A stretch of 64,000 nt of DNA from Tabrizicola sp. (GTDB taxonomy: Bacteria > Pseudomonadota > Alphaproteobacteria > Rhodobacterales > Rhodobacteraceae), in the NCBI RefSeq assembly GCF_030373185.1, contig NZ_JAUCZH010000005.1, forward strand, positions 124,001-188,000. The letters are read 5' to 3'. The position numbers were made by a program, and so were the translations under genes. A model generated the notes under the pieces. That model was not told where the DNA came from. It made no database searches and saw only the letters and a list, made by a program, of their open reading frames with translations. Shown here one piece after another: positions 14,860 through 23,401 of this stretch (positions are counted from its first letter, which is position 1; every line of letters starts with the position of its first letter).

Positions 14860-17732
14860 AAGACTTCATCATCCCCGACCGCGATTTCGGTACCCCGGCC
14901 GCGAAAAGCAAACAGATGGTCACATTGACCATCGACGGCTTTGACGTGACCGTGCCGGAAGGCACCAGCATCATGCGCGCGGCGGCCGAGGCGGGCATTC
15001 AGGTGCCCAAGCTTTGCGCGACCGACAGTCTTGAGGCTTTCGGGTCCTGCCGTCTGTGCCTTGTGGAAATCGAAGGCCGCAACGGCACCCCGGCATCCTG
15101 CACCACTCCGGTTGCACCCGGCCTGAAGGTCCACACTCAGAACGCCAAGCTGAAGCAACTCCGCCGCGGCGTGATGGAGCTTTACATCTCGGACCACCCG
15201 CTGGACTGCCTGACCTGCGCCGCCAACGGCGATTGCGAGTTGCAGGACATGGCCGGCGCCGTCGGCCTGCGTGACGTCCGTTACGAAGCCGTGGAAACCC
15301 ACTTCCGCGCCAAGAACACCAGCGGCGAGGCGAACCCGCAGTGGTTGCCGAAAGACGACAGCAACCCCTATTTCGCCTATGACCCGGCCAAATGCATCGT
15401 CTGCTCGCGCTGCGTCCGCGCCTGTGAGGAAGTGCAGGGCACCTTCGCCCTGACCATCGAGGGCCGTGGCTTCGACAGCCGCGTGTCGTTTGGTGCCAAG
15501 ACCGATGACGCGCTGGCCTCGGATTGCGTCAGCTGCGGCGCCTGCGTGCAGGCCTGCCCGACAGCAACCCTTACCGAAAAGTCGATCATCGAGATCGGAA
15601 CCCCGTCCCATTCCGTCATCACCACCTGCGCCTATTGCGGCGTCGGTTGCAGCTTCAAGGCCGAAATGCGCGGCGATGAACTGGTGCGGATGACGCCCTA
15701 CAAGCACGGCAAGGCCAACCGGGGCCATTCCTGCGTCAAGGGCCGCTTCGCCTACGGCTATGCGTCGCACAAGGACCGCATCCTGAACCCGATGATCCGC
15801 GACAGCATCAACGACCCCTGGCAGGAAGTGTCCTGGCCCGAGGCGATGGAGTTTGCCGCGACCAAGATGAAGGGCATCCAGGCCAAGTACGGGCGGCAGT
15901 CGGTCGGTGTCATTACCTCCTCGCGCTGCACGAATGAAGAGGCCTATCTGGTCCAGAAACTGACCCGCGCCGTGTTCATGAACAACAATACGGATACCTG
16001 CGCGCGCGTCTGCCATTCGCCCACCGGTTACGGGCTTGGCCAGACCTTCGGCACTTCTGCCGGCACGCAAGACTTCGATTCTGTCGAACAGACCGACGTG
16101 GTTGTGGTGATCGGCGCGAACCCGACCGACGGCCACCCGGTCTTTGCCAGCCGGCTGAAAAAGCGCCTGCGCAAGGGTGCCAAGCTGATCGTGATCGACC
16201 CGCGCCGGATTGATCTTGTCGATGGCCCGCATGTGAAGGCAGCGCATCACCTGCCGCTCCGCCCCGGCACCAACGTCGCCGTGGTCACCGCGCTGGCCCA
16301 TGTGATTGTGACCGAAGGCCTGATGAACGAAGCCTTCATCCGCGAACGCTGCGACTGGGACGAGTTCCAGGACTACGCCGAGTTTGTCAGCCAGCCGCAG
16401 AACTCGCCCGAGGCGACGGAGCTTTTGACCGGCGTCAAGGCAGATGAATTGCGCGCCGCTGCCCGGCTGTTCGCCACCGGCGGCAACGGAGCCATCTACT
16501 ATGGGCTGGGCGTGACCGAACATTCCCAAGGCTCCACCACCGTCATCGGCATAGCCAACCTTGCCATGCTGACCGGCAACATCGGCCGCCCCGGCGTGGG
16601 CGTGAACCCGCTGCGCGGCCAGAACAACGTGCAGGGTTCTTGCGACATGGGGTCGTTCCCGCATGAACTGCCAGGCTACCGGCATGTGAAGAATGACGCG
16701 GTGCGGTCCGTGTTCGAGGGCATGTGGGGCGTGACCATAGACAACGAACCGGGCCTGCGCATCCCGAACATGCTGGACGCTGCGGTCGAAGGCACGTTCA
16801 AGGGGCTTTATTGCCAGGGTGAGGACATCCTGCAATCGGACCCCGACACCAAGCACGTCGCCGCCGGCCTTGCCGCGATGGAATGTGTGATTGTCCACGA
16901 TCTTTTCCTGAACGAGACCGCGAATTACGCGCATGTGTTCTTCCCCGGCTCCAGCTTCCTGGAAAAGGACGGCACCTTCACCAACGCCGAACGCCGGATC
17001 AACCGCGTCCGCAAGGTGATGGCGCCGCGCAACGGCTATGCCGACTGGGAGGTGACGCAACTGTTCGCCCAAGCCATGGGTGCCAACTGGACCTACACCC
17101 ACCCCAGCCAGATCATGGATGAAATCGCGATCCTGACCCCCAGCTTTGCCGGCGTCAGCTATGAAAAGCTGGAAGAGATGGGGTCCGTCCAGTGGCCTTG
17201 CAACGAAAAGGCACCGGAAGGCACGCCGTTGATGCACATTGACGGGTTCGTGCGCGGCAAGGGCAAGTTCATCCGAACCGAATATGTCGCGACGGACGAA
17301 AAGACCGGCCCGCGCTTCCCGCTGCTTCTGACCACCGGGCGCATCCTGTCGCAATACAACGTCGGCGCGCAGACCCGCCGCACCGCGAACGTCGTCTGGC
17401 ATGATGAAGACGTGCTGGAGATCCACCCCCACGATGCCGAAGTGCGCGGCGTCAAGGATGGTGACTGGGTGCGTCTGGCCAGCCGGTCGGGCGATACCAG
17501 CCTGCGGGCCAAGATCACCGACCGGGTCAGCCCCGGCGTGGTCTATACAACCTTCCACCACCCAGACACGCAGGCCAACGTCATCACCACCGACTTCAGC
17601 GACTGGGCCACGAACTGCCCGGAATACAAGGTGACGGCGGTGCAGGTATCGCCGTCCAACGGCCCGACCGAGTGGCAAGAGGACTACAACGCCCAAGCCG
17701 CCCACTCGCGCCGGATTCTGGCGGCGGAGTGA
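14856..17732 (+). CDS. fdsA: NAD-dependent formate dehydrogenase alpha (molybdenum) subunit
   Basis: 958 residues, cytoplasmic catalytic subunit oxidising formate to CO2. Cluster ligands in order: [2Fe-2S] Cys54/65/68/82; His114-Cys118-Cys121-Cys127; ferredoxin-type Cys180/183/186/190 and Cys224/227/230/234; Cys258/261/265/293 near the active site. Molybdenum ligand Cys386 and neighbouring His387 lie in CARVCHSPT, the same numbering as R. capsulatus FdsA. The bis-MGD-binding C-terminal domain follows. Cys rather than Sec is encoded. The fdsC start overlaps or closely follows its stop. Enzymes of this type are oxygen-tolerant and can also reduce CO2. Confidence 0.97.
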   Translation: MKDFIIPDRDFGTPAAKSKQMVTLTIDGFDVTVPEGTSIMRAAAEAGIQVPKLCATDSLEAFGSCRLCLVEIEGRNGTPASCTTPVAPGLKVHTQNAKLKQLRRGVMELYISDHPLDCLTCAANGDCELQDMAGAVGLRDVRYEAVETHFRAKNTSGEANPQWLPKDDSNPYFAYDPAKCIVCSRCVRACEEVQGTFALTIEGRGFDSRVSFGAKTDDALASDCVSCGACVQACPTATLTEKSIIEIGTPSHSVITTCAYCGVGCSFKAEMRGDELVRMTPYKHGKANRGHSCVKGRFAYGYASHKDRILNPMIRDSINDPWQEVSWPEAMEFAATKMKGIQAKYGRQSVGVITSSRCTNEEAYLVQKLTRAVFMNNNTDTCARVCHSPTGYGLGQTFGTSAGTQDFDSVEQTDVVVVIGANPTDGHPVFASRLKKRLRKGAKLIVIDPRRIDLVDGPHVKAAHHLPLRPGTNVAVVTALAHVIVTEGLMNEAFIRERCDWDEFQDYAEFVSQPQNSPEATELLTGVKADELRAAARLFATGGNGAIYYGLGVTEHSQGSTTVIGIANLAMLTGNIGRPGVGVNPLRGQNNVQGSCDMGSFPHELPGYRHVKNDAVRSVFEGMWGVTIDNEPGLRIPNMLDAAVEGTFKGLYCQGEDILQSDPDTKHVAAGLAAMECVIVHDLFLNETANYAHVFFPGSSFLEKDGTFTNAERRINRVRKVMAPRNGYADWEVTQLFAQAMGANWTYTHPSQIMDEIAILTPSFAGVSYEKLEEMGSVQWPCNEKAPEGTPLMHIDGFVRGKGKFIRTEYVATDEKTGPRFPLLLTTGRILSQYNVGAQTRRTANVVWHDEDVLEIHPHDAEVRGVKDGDWVRLASRSGDTSLRAKITDRVSPGVVYTTFHHPDTQANVITTDFSDWATNCPEYKVTAVQVSPSNGPTEWQEDYNAQAAHSRRILAAE

Positions 17733-17740
17733 GCGTTGCA

Positions 17741-18553
17741 ATGAACGGCGCGCGGCCCATCCCCAGGCTGGCATTCGGTTCCTCGGTTATCCCGGGGGCG
17801 CATCCCGGCAAGCGCATGCTGCCCGAAGAGGTGGCCGTCGCGCTGTCGTTCAACGGCACGACGCAGGCGGTGATGATGGCCACGCCGGAGGATCTGGTCG
17901 ATTTCGGCTATGGCTTTGCCCTGACCGAAGGCATTGCCACGCCGGATGAGATCTTGTCGGTCGAGGTGGAAACCCTGCCAAAGGGCCGCGACGTGCAGCT
18001 TTGGCTGGCCCCGAAAGCCGAGGTGCGGCTGGCCGCACGGCGTCGCACGATGACCGGGCCGGTTGGCTGTGGTCTGTGCGGGATCGACAGTCTGGATCAG
18101 GCGTTGCGCGATGTTCCGACGGTTGCGCCATCGGCGTTTCGCATGTCTCCGGCGCAGGTGATGGCGGCGGTTGCAGCGCTTCCGGGTGAACAGCGGTTGC
18201 ATGACATGACCCGCGCGGTCCATTGCGCGGGCTTCTGGAATGGCCGGATCGCACTGGCGCGTGAAGATGTCGGGCGGCACAACGCGCTGGACAAGCTGGT
18301 CGGCGGGATGCTGCGGGGCGGTATCCAGCCTGAAGGCGCGGTGGTGTTGACCAGCCGCGTGTCCATCGACATGGTGCAGAAGGTCGCCATGCTGGGCGCG
18401 CCGATGATCATCGCGGTATCGGCCCCGACGGCGGATGCCGTCAGCCTTGCCGAAACCGCAGGGATCACCCTTGTCGCCCTCGCCCGGCCTGACCGGTTCG
18501 AGGTGTTCACCCATTCAGATCGCTTGACGACGGAGGAAAGCCATGTCGGCTGA
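17741..18553 (+). CDS. fdsC: formate dehydrogenase accessory sulfurtransferase (FdhD family)
   Basis: 270 residues from ATG 17741. GTG 17729 would overlap the fdsA stop by 4 nt like the other genes in this operon and is a real alternative. FdhD/FdsC proteins bind bis-MGD and deliver the sulfido ligand needed for formate dehydrogenase activity. The reactive CxxC is in GPVGCGLCGIDSL near residues 109-113; EDVGRHNALDKLVGG and SRVSIDMVQKVA are conserved family blocks. It overlaps fdsD by 11 nt. Confidence 0.94.
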   Translation: MNGARPIPRLAFGSSVIPGAHPGKRMLPEEVAVALSFNGTTQAVMMATPEDLVDFGYGFALTEGIATPDEILSVEVETLPKGRDVQLWLAPKAEVRLAARRRTMTGPVGCGLCGIDSLDQALRDVPTVAPSAFRMSPAQVMAAVAALPGEQRLHDMTRAVHCAGFWNGRIALAREDVGRHNALDKLVGGMLRGGIQPEGAVVLTSRVSIDMVQKVAMLGAPMIIAVSAPTADAVSLAETAGITLVALARPDRFEVFTHSDRLTTEESHVG

Positions 18554-18773
18554 CAAACTTGTGCGCATGGCCAACCAGATTGCGCAGTTCATGGAATCAA
18601 AGCCCCATGCCGAAGGGGTGGCCGGGCTCGCGTCCCATATCAACGACTTCTGGGAACCACGGATGCGGCGTCAGTTGTTCGAGGTGATAGACGCGGGCGG
18701 CGCAGGTCTGCGGCCCTTGGTGATGGAAGCTGCCACCGCCATCCGCCGCCCTTCCCCGGAAGCGGCGCATTAG
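18543..18773 (+). CDS. fdsD: formate dehydrogenase delta subunit
   Basis: 76 residues, mostly helical (KLVRMANQIAQFMESKPHAEGVAG.. pattern, then HINDFWEPRMRRQLFEVI). This small protein is conserved at the end of fds operons and is needed for assembly or stability of the FdsABG complex. It starts 11 nt inside fdsC, and its stop overlaps the convergent rmlA stop, leaving no room for a separate terminator between the two operons. Confidence 0.93.
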   Translation: MSADKLVRMANQIAQFMESKPHAEGVAGLASHINDFWEPRMRRQLFEVIDAGGAGLRPLVMEAATAIRRPSPEAAH

Positions 18774-19642
18774 TCGCGCAGCACCGCCTCCAGATAGGTG
18801 CCATAGCTGCTTTTGCCGAACAGCGCGGCCCGTTCGGCAAGCGCCTCGTGGCTGATCCAGCCTTGCCGAAACGCAATTTCTTCGGGCGAGCCGACCTGCA
18901 TCCCCTGCCGGTCCTGAAGCGTGCGGACAAAGTTTCCGGCGTCCAGAAGGCTGCCCGGTGTGCCGGTGTCGAGCCAGGCAAATCCGCGCCCCATCCGCTC
19001 CACTTCCAGGCTGCCTTCTGACCGGTAGCGTTCCAGAAGTTCGACCATTTCAAGCTCACCACGCGCCGAAGGGCGGATCATGGCCGCAAGGTCGGGCGCG
19101 CGACCGTCCAGGAAATAAAGCCCGGTGATTGCGAAGTTTGACGGCGGGCGGGCCGGTTTTTCGACCAGGGCCGTTACTTGACCGGTTTCGTCAAAGATGG
19201 CGACGCCATAGCGTTCGGGGTCCGCCACCCGATAGCCGAACACGGTTGCGCCAGTGGCACGGGCATTGGCGCGGGCAAGGGTTTCCGGCAGTCCGTGGCC
19301 AAAGAAGATGTTGTCGCCCAGAACCATCGCCGATGGCGCTCCGGCCAGAAAGTCACGCGCCAGCAGATAGGCCTGCGCCAGCCCTTCGGGCCGGTCCTGC
19401 ACGATCCATGTCAGCGATAGCCCCCACTGCCCGCCATCGCCCAGAAGCCGCTGAAACTGCAGTTGGTCATCCGGCGTGGTGATCACCGCAATCTCGCGGA
19501 TGCCAGCAAGCATCAGCACTGACAGCGGGTAAAAGATCATCGGTTTGTCATAGACCGGCAGCAGTTGCTTTGAGGTGCCAAGCGTGATCGGCCACAACCG
19601 CGAACCGGTGCCACCGGCAAGAATAATGCCTTTGCGGTTCAT
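18770..19642 (-). CDS. rmlA: glucose-1-phosphate thymidylyltransferase
   Basis: 290 residues. The first step to dTDP-L-rhamnose joins dTTP and glucose-1-phosphate. The nucleotide-binding start IILAGGTGSRLWPITLGTSK is followed by LLPVYDKPMIFYPLSVLM; later VLGDNIFFGHGL and FAWLDTGTPGSLLDA. Last gene of rmlC-rmlB-rmlD-rmlA; its ATG overlaps the rmlD stop by 4 nt. Its 3' end overlaps the fdsD stop on the other strand. Confidence 0.95.
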   Translation of the reverse strand: MNRKGIILAGGTGSRLWPITLGTSKQLLPVYDKPMIFYPLSVLMLAGIREIAVITTPDDQLQFQRLLGDGGQWGLSLTWIVQDRPEGLAQAYLLARDFLAGAPSAMVLGDNIFFGHGLPETLARANARATGATVFGYRVADPERYGVAIFDETGQVTALVEKPARPPSNFAITGLYFLDGRAPDLAAMIRPSARGELEMVELLERYRSEGSLEVERMGRGFAWLDTGTPGSLLDAGNFVRTLQDRQGMQVGSPEEIAFRQGWISHEALAERAALFGKSSYGTYLEAVLRD

Positions 19643-20493
19643 TGGCTTAACTCCTTCAGGATGTCGGACAGGCCCGCCTGCCAGTCAAGGCGCGGAATGC
19701 CGAATACGGTTGCAAGACCCGTGCAGTCCAGACGGGAGTTCAGCGGCCTGCGGGCCGGGGTCGGGTAGTCGGCGGTCAAGACGTCCTCAACCCGGCAGGA
19801 AAGCCCGGCCCCGGCCATGACCGCACGCGCAAGCCCGGCCCAACTGGTATCGGGCGCGCCGGCAAGGTGATGGGTGCCACCCGCAGCGCCCGCCATCATT
19901 GCGCGGGACGCGGTGAACAGCGCATCCGCTATCGCCGCAGCAGGCGTCGGGCCGCCGATCTGGTCGGCCACAACGCGCAGCACGTCCCGTTCCCGGCCAA
20001 GCCGCAGCATCGTCTTGACGAAATTCGCGCCATGGGCCGACACGACCCATGAGGTCCGCAAGATCAGATGCGGCCCGCGAGCTGCGCGGATGCCTGCCTC
20101 ACCCGCGAGCTTGGACCGGCCGTAGGCGTTCAGCGGGGCGGTCGGATAGTCCGGTGTGAACGGGGTGTGGCCCGCACCGTCAAAGACATAATCGGTGGAC
20201 AGGTGCAGAAACGGCAGGCCCCGTGCGGCGGCGGCCCGCGCCATGGCGGCAGGGGCATCGCCATTCACCACGGTTGCAGCCGCCTCTTCTGCCTCGGCGC
20301 GGTCAACGGCGGTCCATGCGGCGGCGTTGATGATGGCATCGGCCTTTGCCCCCGCAACTGCGGCGGCGCAGGATTCGAGATCAGACAGGTTCGCCACGTC
20401 GCGGCCAAGGGCCGTAACCGTTACATCCGCAGGCGCCCGACGGACAAGTTCGCGCGCGACTTGCCCGGTCTGTCCAAAGACAAGCAGCCTCAT
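19639..20493 (-). CDS. rmlD: dTDP-4-dehydrorhamnose reductase
   Basis: 284 residues from ATG 20493. It reduces dTDP-4-keto-L-rhamnose to dTDP-L-rhamnose. Rossmann motif [36 protein letters not shown] and catalytic YGRSKLAGE (Tyr and Lys) are present. Translation is coupled by 4-nt overlaps with both rmlB and rmlA. Confidence 0.94.
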   Translation of the reverse strand: MRLLVFGQTGQVARELVRRAPADVTVTALGRDVANLSDLESCAAAVAGAKADAIINAAAWTAVDRAEAEEAAATVVNGDAPAAMARAAAARGLPFLHLSTDYVFDGAGHTPFTPDYPTAPLNAYGRSKLAGEAGIRAARGPHLILRTSWVVSAHGANFVKTMLRLGRERDVLRVVADQIGGPTPAAAIADALFTASRAMMAGAAGGTHHLAGAPDTSWAGLARAVMAGAGLSCRVEDVLTADYPTPARRPLNSRLDCTGLATVFGIPRLDWQAGLSDILKELSQ

Positions 20494-21530
20494 CCGCCCA
20501 TCCCCAGCCGCTGCCCGACCCCCTGCCGAGACAAAAGGGGCCGCCACCATGCCTCGTTGTCCAGATACCAGCGCACCGTGCGCCGCAACCCTTCGTCCAG
20601 CGTGACCGATGGCCGCCAGCCCAGGTCTTGCCGGATATGGCTGGGGTCAATCGCATAGCGCGCGTCATGGCCGGGCCGGTCTGCGACGAATGAGATCAGT
20701 CGGGCATGCGGAGCCCCCGCAGGGTGCATCTCGTCCATCAGCGCACAGATGCGGGTCACGATGTCGATGTTGCGCGCCTCGGCCTCGCCGCCGATGCAGT
20801 AGGTTGAGCCCGGATTGCCACGCTGGACCACGCAAAGCAAAGCTTCGGCGTGGTCTTCGACGTAAAGCCAGTCGCGCACATTCGCGCCGCTGCCATAGAC
20901 CGGGATCGGCTGGCCGTGCAGCGCGTTCAGGATCACCACGGGGATCAGCTTTTCGGGGAAATGATAGGGGCCATAGTTGTTTGAACAATTCGTCAGCAGG
21001 ACAGGCAGGCCATGGGTTTCGCCCCAGGCGCGGACCAGATGGTCTGACGCCGCCTTTGTTGCCGAATAGGGGCTGTTCGGCGCATAGGGTGAGGTTTCGG
21101 AGAAATGCCCCGTTGGCCCAAGCGAGCCAAACACCTCATCCGTGGAGATGTGGTGAAAGCGGAAATCCGCAGGTTTACCGCCTGCCTGCCAATAGGCCCG
21201 GGTGGCCTCCAACAGGTTGAAGGTGCCGGTGACATTGGTCTCGACAAAAGCGGCGGGGCCGTCGATCGACCGGTCCACATGGCTTTCGGCGGCCAGATGC
21301 ATCACCGCGTCGGGGGCGTGGGCGGCAAAGATCCGGTCAAGCGCTGCACGGTCGCGGATATCGGCATGTTCGAACGTATAGCCGGGCGAACCGGCGACCG
21401 GGGCAAGGCTTTCCAGACAGGCGGCATAGGTCAGCGCGTCAAGGTTAACCACCTGATGCCCCTTGGCCACCGCCAGCCGGACGACCGCGCTGCCAATGAA
21501 CCCGGCCCCCCCGGTGATCAGCAGTCTCAT
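20490..21530 (-). CDS. rmlB: dTDP-glucose 4,6-dehydratase
   Basis: 346 residues from ATG 21530. An NAD-containing enzyme forming dTDP-4-keto-6-deoxyglucose. [17 protein letters not shown] at the N-terminus, [27 protein letters not shown], and catalytic [15 protein letters not shown] are all typical. [14 protein letters not shown] and [10 protein letters not shown] follow. It overlaps rmlC (upstream) and rmlD (downstream) by 4 nt each. Confidence 0.96.
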   Translation of the reverse strand: MRLLITGGAGFIGSAVVRLAVAKGHQVVNLDALTYAACLESLAPVAGSPGYTFEHADIRDRAALDRIFAAHAPDAVMHLAAESHVDRSIDGPAAFVETNVTGTFNLLEATRAYWQAGGKPADFRFHHISTDEVFGSLGPTGHFSETSPYAPNSPYSATKAASDHLVRAWGETHGLPVLLTNCSNNYGPYHFPEKLIPVVILNALHGQPIPVYGSGANVRDWLYVEDHAEALLCVVQRGNPGSTYCIGGEAEARNIDIVTRICALMDEMHPAGAPHARLISFVADRPGHDARYAIDPSHIRQDLGWRPSVTLDEGLRRTVRWYLDNEAWWRPLLSRQGVGQRLGMGG

Positions 21531-22087
21531 GCCGCGCTCCAACGGAATGGCGTGCCGATCTGGGCGAGACGCGGGGCGTTTGCGTCCTTGTCCGACAGGA
21601 TTGGCGCGGGGATACCCCAATCTATTCCGATCTCGGGGTCATCCCAACGCACCGCGCCGTCATGATCGGGGGCATAGAGGTCCGTGCATTTGTATTGCAC
21701 CTCGGCCTCGTCGGTCAGCGTCTGGAACCCGTGCAGAAACCCTTTCGGCACAAGAAGCTGGCGGCCGTTTTCGGAAGACAGCTCCACCGCCACCCATTTC
21801 GCATATGTGGGAGATCCGGTGCGGATATCCACCGCCACATCAAGGATCGCCCCCCGCGTGCAGCGCACCAGCTTGTCCTGCGCGCGCGGCGGGGACTGGT
21901 AGTGCAACCCGCGCAAGGTTCCCTTCGTCGCGGAAAAGGAATGGTTGTCCTGCACGAAAGCAAGATCCAGCCCCGCCTCGGCCATGCGGGCGACGTTCCA
22001 TGTTTCGCTGAACCAGCCACGCGCATCGCCAAAGCGGCGGGGCGTCAGGATCAGCACGTCGGCAAGGTCAGTCTGGTCGATCTGCAT
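21527..22087 (-). CDS. rmlC: dTDP-4-dehydrorhamnose 3,5-epimerase
   Basis: 186 residues from ATG 22087. Cupin-fold epimerase of the third rhamnose step. [21 protein letters not shown] contains the conserved His region, and [12 protein letters not shown] and [18 protein letters not shown] are family blocks. First gene of rmlCBDA. The operon promoter should lie in the 180-nt divergent gap to the lysine-pathway gene, where I recognise no clear -35/-10 pair. Confidence 0.95.
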   Translation of the reverse strand: MQIDQTDLADVLILTPRRFGDARGWFSETWNVARMAEAGLDLAFVQDNHSFSATKGTLRGLHYQSPPRAQDKLVRCTRGAILDVAVDIRTGSPTYAKWVAVELSSENGRQLLVPKGFLHGFQTLTDEAEVQYKCTDLYAPDHDGAVRWDDPEIGIDWGIPAPILSDKDANAPRLAQIGTPFRWSAA

Positions 22088-22267
22088 GGGGCCACGGGAC
22101 AAGGGGGGCAAAGCCAACTTCGCCCGTTCGATGCGCCTTTGCAATGATCCGCGACTGATTGCCCTGCGAGGCCAAAGGACAGCTTGCCTGCCTGGAATGC
22201 TGGCCCCTTTTCCCGACCTGTGGTTCTGTTATCAGGAGAAAGGGATTTGCGTGGAAGGACCAGGGGG

Positions 22268-23317
22268 ATGACCCATCTTTGGGTGCGGGCCGAACAGAGG
22301 CCGAACGAGGAGCGCGTGGGGATCACGCCCGAAGGGGCGGCGGCTTTGGTAAAGGCCGGGATCCGCGTCACGGTCGAAGACTCCTCTGTCCGCGCGATTG
22401 CGATTGAAGGCTACCGCGCCGCCGGGTGCGAGATTGCCGCCGAGAACAGCTGGCCGGAAGCGCCCATCGAAGCCATCATCTTCGGCCTGAAAGAGCTGCC
22501 CGAAGATGGCACGCCGCTGACCCACCGCCACATCATGTTCGGCCACGCCTTCAAGGGCCAGCCCGCCGGGCGGGTGCTGCTTCAGCGGTTCAAGACCGGG
22601 GGTGGCGCGCTGTACGATCTGGAATATCTGGTTAACGACGAAGGCCGCCGCGTTGCCGCCTTTGGCTATTGGGCGGGCTATGCCGGGGCGGCGCTGGCGC
22701 TGAAATGCTGGGCGGCGCAGCAGCGCGGCGGGATTGCCGGACCGGTGCGCAAGGTGGCGTCGCAGGCAGCGCTGCTGGACCAGCTTGCCGCCGATCTGGC
22801 CGGTCCTGGCCGTCCCCGCGCGCTGATCATCGGTGCGCTGGGCCGTGTCGGCACCGGTGCTGCCGATCTTTGCACCGCGATGGGCGTGGCCGTGACCCGC
22901 TGGGACATGGCCGAGACCGCCAGTGGCGGCCCTTTCCCCGAAGTGCTGGAGCATGAGATCTTCCTCAACTGCATTCTCGCGCGTCCCGGCTGCCCGGTCT
23001 TTGTGCCTGCCAGCGCCAAGACAGCCCCCCGCAAGCTGAGGGTGATTGGCGATATCGCCTGCGACCCGACCTCGGATTTCTCGCCGATCAAGGTCTATGA
23101 CCGCGCGACCGACTGGGATGCCCCGGCGCTGCGGGTCCATGACGATCCGCCGCTGGATGTCACCGCGATCGACAACCTGCCCTCGCTGATGCCGGTGGAA
23201 TCGTCACAGGACTACGCGGCCCAGCTTCTGCCCTCGCTTCTGACGCTTGATCGGCTGGATCAAGGGGTCTGGGGTCGGGCCAAAGCCGAATTCGACACCC
23301 ATGTCGCCAACGTCTGA
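22268..23317 (+). CDS. saccharopine dehydrogenase, lysine-forming type (LYS1-like)
   Basis: 349 residues. N-terminal alanine-dehydrogenase/PNT-like domain (WVRAEQRPNEERVGITPEGAAALVKAGI), YDLEYLVNDEGRRVAAFGYWAGYAGAA, then a Rossmann segment ALIIGALGRVGTGAADL and CDPTSDFSPIKVYD. This resembles NAD-dependent L-lysine-forming saccharopine dehydrogenase, interconverting lysine + 2-oxoglutarate and saccharopine. With the next gene it would convert lysine to glutamate and aminoadipate semialdehyde, a bacterial saccharopine pathway as described in marine Rhodobacterales. Direction is inferred; these bacteria make lysine by the DAP route (dapB is in this window), so catabolism is likelier. Confidence 0.88.
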   Translation: MTHLWVRAEQRPNEERVGITPEGAAALVKAGIRVTVEDSSVRAIAIEGYRAAGCEIAAENSWPEAPIEAIIFGLKELPEDGTPLTHRHIMFGHAFKGQPAGRVLLQRFKTGGGALYDLEYLVNDEGRRVAAFGYWAGYAGAALALKCWAAQQRGGIAGPVRKVASQAALLDQLAADLAGPGRPRALIIGALGRVGTGAADLCTAMGVAVTRWDMAETASGGPFPEVLEHEIFLNCILARPGCPVFVPASAKTAPRKLRVIGDIACDPTSDFSPIKVYDRATDWDAPALRVHDDPPLDVTAIDNLPSLMPVESSQDYAAQLLPSLLTLDRLDQGVWGRAKAEFDTHVANV

Positions 23318-23322
23318 GCCCG

Positions 23323-23385
23323 TGCAAATCTTTTCGAAAAGATTTGCAGGAATTTTCGAAAATTCTTGCCGCCCCGACCGGCAAG
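23323..23385. repeat. three tandem hairpins between the two saccharopine genes
   Basis: 23323-23348 is a 26-nt perfect palindrome with core TTTTCGAAAA, beginning 6 nt after the stop. 23350-23365 (GAATTTTCGAAAATTC) is a second perfect palindrome with the same core. 23365-23371 and 23379-23385 (CTTGCCG/CGGCAAG) form a third stem. They fill nearly the whole 84-nt gap before the ATG at 23402 and could act as terminator/attenuator, RNase barrier or protein-binding palindromes. Confidence 0.8.
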
Positions 23386-23401
23386 CACAGGGAGAAAGCA
23401 A

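Noticed and set aside
14790-17774. 994-codon open frame antisense to fdsA
   Set aside because: Exact shadow of a highly conserved gene; His/Gly/Ala-rich translation with no domain.
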